64,000 bases of DNA from Crocinitomix sp. (GTDB lineage Bacteria; Bacteroidota; Bacteroidia; Flavobacteriales_D; Crocinitomicaceae), in NCBI GenBank assembly GCA_013138735.1, contig WTCE01000094.1, forward strand, positions 33,333 through 97,332, in the 5' to 3' direction. The notes beneath the pieces are model-generated. The model saw nothing but the letters and a program-made list of their open reading frames with translations. It searched no databases and was not told the DNA's origin. The position numbers and the translations under genes are program-made. How positions within the stretch are numbered: the stretch's first letter is position 1; each line of letters starts with the position of its first letter. This document shows, in pieces, positions 52,701 to 60,237 of the stretch.

Positions 52701-54535
52701 GTTTGCTGTAACAAGCTAAAATGCTTATTCAAGTCTTCTTCGTTGAATAGGATGTAACATTTGGCCCTAATTTTTTCATCTCTTCCGGCACGACCTGCTT
52801 CTTGCACATAATTCTCCAATGAATCAGATATATTATAGTGGATGACCGTTTTTACATCCTCTTTGTCCACACCCATTCCAAATGCTGATGTTGCCACAAT
52901 AATGTCCTTTTCGGAATTCATAAAAGCCTCCATATTTGCCTTTTTCACATCCTTATCTAGTTGACCATGAAAAAAGGTGGCGTTAAAGTTTGCTTGTTGG
53001 ATTAACTCACAGACTTTTTGGACAGTTTTAGTTCTTGAGGCATATATGATGACAGGTTTTTCACAATCGTGCAATAAGGGTAACAAATAATTCATTTTTC
53101 TCGAAGCATCATCCACCTCAATAACCTCATAGGATAAGTTTGTTCTACCCTTGGTTGTTACAAATTCCTTTAGATCTAGATCTAACCTTTTTTTAAAATA
53201 ATTTTTGATGTCATCAATCACTTGCGGCTTAGCAGTGGCGGTGAAACAGGAAACGGGTATTGATCCAATTTTCTTTTTCGTTTCTATTAGTTTGATAAAA
53301 TCAGCGATATATAAATAATCTACCCTAAAGTCTTGACCCCAACTTGAAAAGCAATGTGCTTCGTCTATTACAAAGCGCGCAACAGATCTAGATGAAATTA
53401 ATCTGTAAATTGTTGGTGAACGAAGAGACTCTGGTGAGATATACAGTAAATTCGCTCTGCCATCAGCAACCATGTCAACAGATTCTTGCCGTTCAAGTGG
53501 CGAGAGGAGTCCATTAATTGCAACTGCTTTTGTGATGCCAAAACGGTCTTTCAAATTGTCAACCTGATCTTTCATTAAGGATACAAGTGGAGAAATAATG
53601 ACTGTAAGGTGCTTGGTGCTTTCCCCACGCATTAAAGCTGGCAACTGGAAGGTTAATGATTTACCACCGCCAGTTGGAAAAACGGCAACAAAAGATTGTT
53701 TTTGTAAACCCGCTCTAACTGTTTCTTCTTGCAGACTAATTGATCTGTTTTCTTCAAATTTCCGAAAATCTGGATACTCAAAATAATGAAGCAAGGCTTT
53801 TTTATGATCTAATTTTTCAGAACAATAGGAGCAATAAGGTCGTCCGCAGGCACTAAACCGTATTTCTTCTAAAATATGCTCCGCAATTGGGAAAATATTA
53901 CGAACCCAAGCTGGAAGGATGGAGTCTTCATTGCCCAAACGCAACAATGCAAAAGCATAAGCTAATTCGACAGGCATTTGACTTTCATATTTTGATAATT
54001 GAGCTGAAGAACAAATATTATTACCGAATAAGGAATGAAAATCTAATGTTAGTCGAGGATTTGAAGTGAAATTGGTGAAATCAAAAAAGGCGTTAAAATC
54101 AAAAGAGGCAGAAAGTAGAGTGAAGTATACATGCTGCTCTTTAGCATCAAGTTTACTGAAACTGTTTAATTCATCTATTAATAATTCTCGCGTTAACTTG
54201 CAATCTGATAAGGGGTTGTTTGCATCCGCCTCATTCACAATTTTATAACCTTTAACCAGTTTATGATAAGGGTTTAAAGCAAATAGGAGTGGAGACCACA
54301 ATAAAGTGTCAATGTATTTTTTGCCCAGGAATATTTCTTCACATAATATTTTTTTTAATTCCGGAATGTCATGTTGTATGATATTGTGTCCACAAATATA
54401 TTCAGCTTCAGCAATCCAACGCTCTAATTTTGTGGTATGCTTTTCATGCAATTCTTGTCCACTAAAAAGAGCACCGTAATCTACGATCTTGCCTTTTTGA
54501 TTCGTTTCGATATCTAAGAAAAGAATGTTTTGCAT
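49724..54535 (-). CDS. DEDD exonuclease-like / RecQ helicase / UvrD-type helicase fusion
   Basis: The 1603-residue protein has three enzymes in one chain. Residues ~1-150 are DEDD-exonuclease-like (FLDIETN, CGHNIIQHDIPEL, PLSDCKLTREL). Residues ~270-620 are a RecQ helicase: Walker A FPTGGGKSL near 290, VIDEAHCFSSWG near 391, QEAGRAGRDEK near 580. After a winged-helix/coiled-coil middle, a UvrD/Rep-type helicase follows: VLAGPGSGKTKVLVHKIASLL near 1050, FDEFQDING near 1158, GDDDQNIYEFRGSS, YRSRAGII, STMHKSKGKEFDHVF near 1415, LLYVASTRAKESL near 1443. All motor motifs look intact. It is encoded divergently from the BREX operon and probably defends against foreign DNA, though this is inference. 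Confidence 0.87.
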   Translation of the reverse strand: MQNILFLDIETNQKGKIVDYGALFSGQELHEKHTTKLERWIAEAEYICGHNIIQHDIPELKKILCEEIFLGKKYIDTLLWSPLLFALNPYHKLVKGYKIVNEADANNPLSDCKLTRELLIDELNSFSKLDAKEQHVYFTLLSASFDFNAFFDFTNFTSNPRLTLDFHSLFGNNICSSAQLSKYESQMPVELAYAFALLRLGNEDSILPAWVRNIFPIAEHILEEIRFSACGRPYCSYCSEKLDHKKALLHYFEYPDFRKFEENRSISLQEETVRAGLQKQSFVAVFPTGGGKSLTFQLPALMRGESTKHLTVIISPLVSLMKDQVDNLKDRFGITKAVAINGLLSPLERQESVDMVADGRANLLYISPESLRSPTIYRLISSRSVARFVIDEAHCFSSWGQDFRVDYLYIADFIKLIETKKKIGSIPVSCFTATAKPQVIDDIKNYFKKRLDLDLKEFVTTKGRTNLSYEVIEVDDASRKMNYLLPLLHDCEKPVIIYASRTKTVQKVCELIQQANFNATFFHGQLDKDVKKANMEAFMNSEKDIIVATSAFGMGVDKEDVKTVIHYNISDSLENYVQEAGRAGRDEKIRAKCYILFNEEDLNKHFSLLQQTKLNQKEIKDIWGAIKNQAKYREKLSQSALEIAKKSGWDAEMRDLETRVKSAISALEDQGFLRRKQNSPRVFADSLMVRNFSQGKAKITQSKSISDIDKIDCEKVLKRIITDKEARVDYLADRTELSIYRVQGAIQMLRDLSILGDAKDLTAFINLNQSKKGSKQIIRKFIKIEKALIELLPNKSFKIPLRQWNQNLMDSGIQNSSAEDIRSILTYWDKRKFVKKRRTNKERDIYEVIILNKSDLFEDIKWRHDLCVSVMELFAESTKNEQKNQKEDVPVSFSLLNLRDQNQFMGTIVESNTKKYETTLLFMNDIKAIKLEGGFMVSYNKFNIDKIEKDRHHFTLKDYAKMDNHYKHKTEQIHIVGEYAKKSVQNYESALAFVNDYFTLSYDEFLAFHFPRRKTEIQRSLTPARFEEVIKDLDTDQTKILADNKSENILVLAGPGSGKTKVLVHKIASLLLLEDIKPEQFLMLTFSKAAAIEFKNRIRSLIPEFAGLIKITTFHGFCFQLLGQLGDLEKSQNVIQDCIKAIENDEIDVSSISNKSVLLFDEFQDINGDEWNLIKTIIKVAEKPRTIAVGDDDQNIYEFRGSSNKYMNDFRQNFNATVYTLPKNYRSRAGIIQFNNLVLNKLNNRMKRQTLVPAKHTLKAKIRLVNYKGNHLEKPLVENLHNLQLEGVKAVLTRTNHEALLISSMLTELGYKTRLLAGFDGFTMSVLDEIRFFSTQIKKSTGDSGIIFETEWLDTIDTFRAHFKNNRLLETCLEVIYNFQKAYPDNKLLVDWWEYIREIKMEDAIHTNSKSIIVSTMHKSKGKEFDHVFMLVEDFESQTDASKRLLYVASTRAKESLHIHTNTSFYENFEFDELNISNFQGELKESGYYELILNHKEVNLGSQKYPRAARIIQNLQTDEALIKDIMKFKDSEASGLAKLGAGNMLLFSKDFINRKLIPFQDRGYELVSAKVEYLVYWYDPKEEREYKIVLPRLRFEKTADSSE

Positions 54536-54593
54536 GGGGGCTTATAAATATGAAAAATCTAATTCGTTCTTTTACAGTTTTGTTCGTAATAAA

Positions 54594-54776
54594 TCACTCG
54601 TTATTCCTCCAAGAAACTTCACCTTCAAATTTAGAGAAGTAAACATTGCCCCTTTTTAAAGCCCTTAATGCTTGCTTTTGGTAATTCGTATGAAATAGAA
54701 AATCAAAAATAAATGAATCCTTTTTTAGTGATTTCACTAATTTTTTGAAGGTCGTTTCAAATTGGGTTGTGTTCAT
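54594..54776 (-). CDS. Possible small protein upstream of the helicase fusion (60 aa)
   Basis: The frame encodes FETTFKKLVKSLKKDSFIFDF followed by YQKQALRALKRGNVYFSKFEGEVSWRNNE, a charged, mostly helical peptide without signal or membrane segment. It lies 58 bases before the fusion gene on the same strand, so it could be the first gene of that transcript. No family is recognised and the coding evidence is length only, so it may be spurious. Confidence 0.35.
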   Translation of the reverse strand: MNTTQFETTFKKLVKSLKKDSFIFDFLFHTNYQKQALRALKRGNVYFSKFEGEVSWRNNE

Positions 54777-55112
54777 TGGTTTTAAAGATAGCTAGATAGA
54801 TAAGTAAATAAGTGATTTTTGTCATAATACTGTCTATTTATGTCAAAAATGTTCAAATGAGTTGAAAAGTTTTGTTAGATTTAGACCTGACCTAGAACGA
54901 TTATCAATATAGAATTTGGAGTGATGTGGATTGATTTTTTTTGTTCTCGTGACTAATTTTAATGAACGGGAAATCTAGAATGAAATAATTATAGGTGATT
55001 TGTTTTAAGACAACAATTTTTTTTTAATAAAAATCATTCAATTTTCGAGCTACTTATATATCGAATTTCAAGATATACTGTGTATTTTAGTTTCTTAAAT
55101 TTTAAGATTCTT
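54777..55112. other. Divergent intergenic region between fusion gene and BREX operon
   Basis: The 336 bases are very AT-rich and hold no gene. They should contain both divergent promoters. No clean TTTG-N20-TAnnTTTG is visible; TATACTGTG at 55073-55081 is the nearest match to a -7 element for the BREX side, 30 bases before the regulator start. A binding site for the XRE regulator would be expected here, but I cannot identify a convincing palindrome. Confidence 0.45.
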
Positions 55113-55307
55113 ATGAATAGAATTAAAGAAGTACTTGAGGCTAAAGGTATAAAGCAAACTTGGCTAGCAGAAAAGCTGGGCAAAAGTTACAATATGGTCA
55201 ATGGTTATGTTCAAAATAGACAGCAACCAAGACTTGAAGTTTTGCATGAAATAGCTCAAATATTAGATGTAGATGTTAAGGATTTAATTGTCAGTAGTAA
55301 ATTATGA
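55113..55307 (+). CDS. XRE-family HTH regulator of the BREX operon
   Basis: From ATG 55113 the product is 64 residues, essentially one Cro/C1-type HTH: MNRIKEVLEAKGIKQTWLAEKLG, KSYNMVNGYVQNRQQPRLEVLHEIAQILDVDVKDLI. The helix-turn-helix is KQTWLAEKLGKSYNMVNGYV. It overlaps brxA by four bases (ATGA), so it is the operon's first gene and a likely autoregulator. Many BREX loci instead use a WYL-type BrxR; an XRE-type is a less common alternative. An earlier start at 55080 would add a hydrophobic stub and is rejected. Confidence 0.85.
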   Translation: MNRIKEVLEAKGIKQTWLAEKLGKSYNMVNGYVQNRQQPRLEVLHEIAQILDVDVKDLIVSSKL

Positions 55308-56083
55308 AATACAATACTGACATAAATTCATTCGGTGGTATACAGGATTACCATATGATTCACGAGTCATTGCGAAGCTATTTGAATAATGAAAAGGATT
55401 TAAAGGACCGAATGATTAAGGACAATATTTTTGGAATACGAACAGAGGAGGGAAGAGGACGGTTTTATCGTGGTATAAAATCTTCGATTCTAAAGTTTAA
55501 TAATGAGAATCACAAAGCTATTTATAACGCGTTTTTCAACCCGATAAACAATACTTACCCCTACAATTTTATGATTTTCTGGCAATTGGTACTCAATAAT
55601 AAGTTGTTTAGAAAAATTACAAGCGATCTATACCTCAAGTTCTATTTTAATGGGAAAGCCGCCATAACAAGTGATGATGTTTTATCCTTTATTATGCATT
55701 TAAAGGAGGTAGATGAAGAATTTAAGGCGCTCAATTATACGAAGAAAACGATCGAACCTGTTGCTTCAAAATATTTGACGGTATTGAAGAAATTAGGGTT
55801 TCTTGATGGCGCACAGAAAAAGGAATTTAAACATGTTCAAGTTTCGGATTCAGCCTTGACGGTTTACTTGTATTTAATGAATGCAGCACAACCAGAAATT
55901 AGAAATCAACTGATGAATGATTTTCAGGTGTTCTCATTTATATCGCCAGAAAGTTTTCCTGAAAGAATAAAAAAAATTGCGCAAAAAGGTTGGATAGGAA
56001 TGACCTATTCGGGAACGAACTTAGGGGTTCAGCCAATAATTGAATATAAAGATTTAGCAAATGTCCTATATAACAGATCATAA
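55304..56083 (+). CDS. brxA: BREX protein BrxA (DUF1819)
   Basis: The 259-residue product resembles DUF1819/BrxA, a small helical DNA-binding component encoded at the head of type 1 BREX operons. It is predominantly helical and basic, with GIQDYHMIHESLRSYLN near the N-terminus, KAIYNAFFNPINNTYPYNFMIFWQLVLNNKLFRKITSDLYLKFYF in the middle, and FISPESFPERIKKIAQKGW near the C-terminus. The identification rests on these features plus position before brxB and brxC. It overlaps the regulator by four bases and brxB by 23, indicating tight coupling. Confidence 0.85.
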   Translation: MKYNTDINSFGGIQDYHMIHESLRSYLNNEKDLKDRMIKDNIFGIRTEEGRGRFYRGIKSSILKFNNENHKAIYNAFFNPINNTYPYNFMIFWQLVLNNKLFRKITSDLYLKFYFNGKAAITSDDVLSFIMHLKEVDEEFKALNYTKKTIEPVASKYLTVLKKLGFLDGAQKKEFKHVQVSDSALTVYLYLMNAAQPEIRNQLMNDFQVFSFISPESFPERIKKIAQKGWIGMTYSGTNLGVQPIIEYKDLANVLYNRS

Positions 56084-56618
56084 GCAAAAGTTCGATAACT
56101 TGAAAGTCAGTCTTGAGCAGACGAATAAAGAACATCTTAAGCGTAAAGCGAATGGAGGGAATAGCATTGTTTTCACTTATCCTCCTAGTGAGGAAGTGCT
56201 TTACATTGAGAAAGCAAAAGAACTTTTTGATAAAGAAAGATTTGCATTCATAAATGTTGCTGATTTATTGGTGAAGTTTATAGATATGGACAGTTGGTCA
56301 GATTTTGAATCGTATTATAAAGATTTCGCAGATACTCCTCACCTTGTTTTTAAGTCAAAAGATGATGCAACCGACTTAATGGATTTGATTATTCAAGAGG
56401 TGTCTGATGCAGCAAGTAAGAATCTCATTCCAATTTTAATTAGAACAGGAGTATTGTTTGGTACCGGAATAGAGAATGTGAACATTATGGAGGATAAAAC
56501 GGTGATGGGGTTAAATCAACCTTTAATCATATTCTACCCAGCTAAATTAGAAAATGACAATTTGTATTTTTTAAATTTCAAACTAGCATCAAAATATAGA
56601 TGTACTGTTATTGAATAA
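56061..56618 (+). CDS. brxB: BREX protein BrxB (DUF1788)
   Basis: The 185-residue protein matches DUF1788/BrxB in length and features: IVFTYPPSEEVLYIEKAKELF, FINVADLLVKF, HLVFKSKDDATDLMDLIIQEV, ending LNQPLIIFYPAKLENDNLYFLNFKLASKYRCTVIE, where the VxxIFYPxxxxxxxLxFLxxxxxxxYR segment is the family hallmark. It has a P-loop-NTPase-like layout without a Walker A and is required for type 1 BREX in systems studied. It starts inside the end of brxA and is followed three bases later by brxC. Confidence 0.9.
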   Translation: MSYITDHKQKFDNLKVSLEQTNKEHLKRKANGGNSIVFTYPPSEEVLYIEKAKELFDKERFAFINVADLLVKFIDMDSWSDFESYYKDFADTPHLVFKSKDDATDLMDLIIQEVSDAASKNLIPILIRTGVLFGTGIENVNIMEDKTVMGLNQPLIIFYPAKLENDNLYFLNFKLASKYRCTVIE

Positions 56619-56621
56619 ATT

Positions 56622-59600
56622 ATGAAGAAAATTAAAGATATACTAACGCTTAATATTGAAGACGATATTAAGAATGTAATTGATCTTGAAGATGCATCAG
56701 AAGATGAAATTCAAAGTGAAATTGAAACTTATATAATTACCGAGGGCTTAGGAAAGCACTTGTCGAAGTTTTTAACAGCATATACCAGTAATATAAAAGA
56801 AACAGGCGTATGGCTTTCCGGCTTTTACGGTTCTGGTAAATCCTATTTTGGCAAAATGTTGGGTTATATTATTGATAACAAGGTGATTAATGGGACTCCG
56901 GCAAGGGATCGGTTTATTCCACGTTTGGCTGGAGTAAAAAATCAAAGTTTCATTGAGAGCGACATTAGAAAGTTAGATAGTGTTCAAAGTAAGGTGATAT
57001 TTCTTGATATCGCCAAGCAAAACACTGATAATGGATTATCGTTTACACTGTTTGCTAATTTTTTGAAAAGTCTAGGTTTTAGAGATGACATCTATGGCTA
57101 TATGGAATTTGAATTATTTATTGACGGTAAATATGATGCTCTAGAAACGAAGGCGAAGGAACTTTTTAGTAAAGACTGGTCTGAAATCAAGAAAAGTAAC
57201 AGAGAGATTGCAAGAGCAATGCGAAGAATCTATATGGAAATGGATTATACGGAGGCAGAATACGAGGAGATGAAAGGCACGTATAGCTTTGCGATTAATA
57301 ATTTTTCATCCAGTAAGTTGAAGGAGGAGTTGGAAAAGTACTTGGTTAAATTCCCAGATGAAACTGTAGTTTTTGTTTTTGATGAGGCAAGCGAGGCGAT
57401 AAGTCAACGTAAGTTTAACTTATTAGATTTAGAGGCAATAAGCGAGAGTTTGTCAAGCATGGCTAAAAAGGTTTGGACCATTGCCATTGCTCAAGAAAAA
57501 TTAGATGATGTTATTAATAACGCAAACGTTAATAAGAGTCAGCTGACCAAAGTAACGGATAGGTTTAAAACTAAAATGCACCTGGAATCGACTGAGGTGG
57601 ATGTTATTATCCGAAACAGGCTTTTACTTAAAAAAGACAGTGCATTTGCTGATTTGTTAAAGTACTACAAGGATCATGATGGCTTAATAAGTGATGCTAC
57701 AAACTTAAAATCGAACTTCCCAACTAAAACGGAAAATGCAGAGCAGTTTGCGACCTATTATCCTTTTCATAAATATCAGTTTGATTTATTGCAACGATTT
57801 TTGTTTAGTTCAAATGCATTAGTTGCTACTCAGATTGCAGCAAGAGGAATGATAATAACCACATTTGACGTCTTAAGAAAAGAATTAAAAGATCGGGAGT
57901 TATTTAATTTCACAACAGCACATGATCTCTGTAACGAAGCGCAAACCGCACCCCCAGCGGATTTGGTCAATAAATATGACACGGCTAATAAAATTATTAC
58001 GAAGGCCAAGTTAAAAGTTGATGGAGCTAAATTATTAAAAACCATACATTTCATTAATGAGTCGCAACAAGTCGCGCCAACAATTGAGAATATTACTAAA
58101 ACTTATATTGATGATATTAGCACTTATTATGATGTCAAACCTGAAATGGAAAAGGCCTTAGACCTATTGGTGGAGGCTAAATTATTATTGGTTCCGAATC
58201 ATAATTATAAAATAACATCCAACCTTGAAGGAACTTTGTTGAATGAAATGAAGGATTTTGATGTGGAACTTTTTACTAAAAAAAGGGAAATTGTACGTTA
58301 CCTCAAGCAGCTCTCTTTGTTCAGACAAGTCGCTTCTATTAATGAAGATACAGTGGCATATTCATTCAATGTCTTAACTGATTTGGATGATGAAATTATT
58401 CCTTCGAATAATAAGAAATTAAAACTGACAGCATATAGCTTATTTAATATCACTGGAGAACGACAAGATTTTGTTGAAGCCTTAAAATTAGACACCCAAT
58501 TTAATAAGGATGTCATTACGTTTGTCCCTGATAACAGCTCTTTTGCACTCATTGATCGCTTATTAGAAGATGTGAAGCGCTATTCCTATATGGAGGACAA
58601 GTATAGTAATGATGACGACTCTAATAAACGTCAGATCATTCGTGAGTTTTCTACAATAAAAGAAGAAAAAGAGAAGGATTTAATTACGCTTATTGAGGCC
58701 GCTTATTCTGGAGGATCTCTGATCTATTTATTTGATGAAGATTTATTGAATAAGGACAGTTTTAAAGGGACTGTGAATGAGGTCCAAAGAAAATTAATTA
58801 AAAATATATACACCAAAAGACTGTCTAAACAGCTTTCAGAAGTTGTTGGTGAGAAATTAATAAAGGAATCGAATGCTGAAAAGCTTCACCGCTTTTTTTC
58901 TGGGGATGAATTTAAATTTTTTGACGCCAATGGCAATTTTACGGGTGATCATTTAAAGATTATCGAAGAGATAACGAGTAAAATGAATACGCGTTATATA
59001 GATGGAAAGAGTTTAGAAGATGAATTGTCTATTGCGCCATGGGGTTATTCTTTTGGATCCATTTCTACCACTTTGGCTGTATTGTATCGAGCGGGTAGGT
59101 TGGCGATTAAATATAATGACACCGATTACTTTTCTTACACAGATAAACCGACACATGTTTTGTTCGGAACTGGTTCTAGTATGCGATTTAAATCAGCAAG
59201 GTTTAAGTCAATCACAAAAACCTTAAATGCGACGCAAAAAAATCAGTTGGTTCAGGCATTGCTCGATTTAGAATTTGAAAAACATACGGATCAAAAGTTA
59301 ACGTGGAATGCGAGTGATTTTGAAGCTTCTGATGCCATTACGAAATTGGCTGAGAAATTTATAACCGCAATAGATACGCTCAAGAATACGCAGGCTGATT
59401 TTGATAAGCTATTCGGTGATGTTGGAAGTCAGAAAGATGTGTTATTAAGGTATTCTTCTAAAACCACTGAAGCTAATTATATTGAAAAGGCTGAGGATTT
59501 TCTATTGGCGAAGGATGAGTATATCACTGCGATTAAAACTATTCTTCAAACGGAAAAATTTATAAAAAAGAATTTGGACAAGCTTAAAGGCTTTAGTCGT

Positions 59601-60233
59601 TTTGTGACTACTGTAGGCAATGAATTGGCAAAGGCAGACATTTCAAGTCCATCTTTTGATGCTTATAAGGTAGCTTTCAATACAGCTTGGGATAATAATG
59701 TGATTGATAAGTTTAAAGAAATTCAGAGCGCTGCGCAAGGCATTAAGGATAATTATTTTGAATTAATGAGTAGTAATGCTAAAAATATGGGCGCGGCTTA
59801 TCAATTGTTACGGGATAAGGTTAAAATGGCGCAAGCTGATTTATCAGCTAATTATCCATCAGAATTAAATAAAGAAAATACAGCGAACCTTGCTAAACTA
59901 TTGACTTATTGTGATGCTAAGGTAATCGGTGATGTACGTTTAGAGTACCATATTGAATGCCAAAATTCAAAATTTTCTTTGTCTGATATTATCAATTATA
60001 CCGCTCTTGCTCCTTCTAAAGAATCGGAGTTGGAACTTATTAAAGGTAATTTTATAAAAGAAGCACCCAAGCCTGTAGCTGCCGGAGAACCCAAACAACC
60101 TAAAAAAATGCAATTGACTTTACCTAAAAAGCGAATGACTGCCGGCGAGTATCGGAATTTATTGGCGGCTCAAATTCAAGGTATGGCCGGCATGGCAAAT
60201 GAAGAGGAAGTGGAAGTAACGTTAAACAATTGA
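56622..60233 (+). CDS. brxC: BREX ATPase BrxC
   Basis: The 1203-residue protein is the AAA-type ATPase of BREX (PglY/BrxC family). It shows Walker A WLSGFYGSGKSYFGKMLGYI near residues 65-80, Walker B VVFVFDEASEAI near 249, and the DUF6079-like body; a helix-rich C-terminal half follows, then a proline/lysine/methionine tail (KPVAAGEPKQPKKMQLTLPKKRMTAGEYRNLL). BrxC is thought to couple ATP hydrolysis to recognition or assembly of the system at phage DNA. Length fits the family (~1200). Its frame is clean and it is spaced four bases from pglX. Confidence 0.92.
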   Translation: MKKIKDILTLNIEDDIKNVIDLEDASEDEIQSEIETYIITEGLGKHLSKFLTAYTSNIKETGVWLSGFYGSGKSYFGKMLGYIIDNKVINGTPARDRFIPRLAGVKNQSFIESDIRKLDSVQSKVIFLDIAKQNTDNGLSFTLFANFLKSLGFRDDIYGYMEFELFIDGKYDALETKAKELFSKDWSEIKKSNREIARAMRRIYMEMDYTEAEYEEMKGTYSFAINNFSSSKLKEELEKYLVKFPDETVVFVFDEASEAISQRKFNLLDLEAISESLSSMAKKVWTIAIAQEKLDDVINNANVNKSQLTKVTDRFKTKMHLESTEVDVIIRNRLLLKKDSAFADLLKYYKDHDGLISDATNLKSNFPTKTENAEQFATYYPFHKYQFDLLQRFLFSSNALVATQIAARGMIITTFDVLRKELKDRELFNFTTAHDLCNEAQTAPPADLVNKYDTANKIITKAKLKVDGAKLLKTIHFINESQQVAPTIENITKTYIDDISTYYDVKPEMEKALDLLVEAKLLLVPNHNYKITSNLEGTLLNEMKDFDVELFTKKREIVRYLKQLSLFRQVASINEDTVAYSFNVLTDLDDEIIPSNNKKLKLTAYSLFNITGERQDFVEALKLDTQFNKDVITFVPDNSSFALIDRLLEDVKRYSYMEDKYSNDDDSNKRQIIREFSTIKEEKEKDLITLIEAAYSGGSLIYLFDEDLLNKDSFKGTVNEVQRKLIKNIYTKRLSKQLSEVVGEKLIKESNAEKLHRFFSGDEFKFFDANGNFTGDHLKIIEEITSKMNTRYIDGKSLEDELSIAPWGYSFGSISTTLAVLYRAGRLAIKYNDTDYFSYTDKPTHVLFGTGSSMRFKSARFKSITKTLNATQKNQLVQALLDLEFEKHTDQKLTWNASDFEASDAITKLAEKFITAIDTLKNTQADFDKLFGDVGSQKDVLLRYSSKTTEANYIEKAEDFLLAKDEYITAIKTILQTEKFIKKNLDKLKGFSRFVTTVGNELAKADISSPSFDAYKVAFNTAWDNNVIDKFKEIQSAAQGIKDNYFELMSSNAKNMGAAYQLLRDKVKMAQADLSANYPSELNKENTANLAKLLTYCDAKVIGDVRLEYHIECQNSKFSLSDIINYTALAPSKESELELIKGNFIKEAPKPVAAGEPKQPKKMQLTLPKKRMTAGEYRNLLAAQIQGMAGMANEEEVEVTLNN

Positions 60234-60237
60234 AGCT

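Noticed and set aside
49724..54535. Two separate genes, RecQ and UvrD, joined by a sequencing error
   Set aside because: The frame is continuous through the linker without stop or frameshift, and the middle shows winged-helix and coiled regions expected of a real linker.
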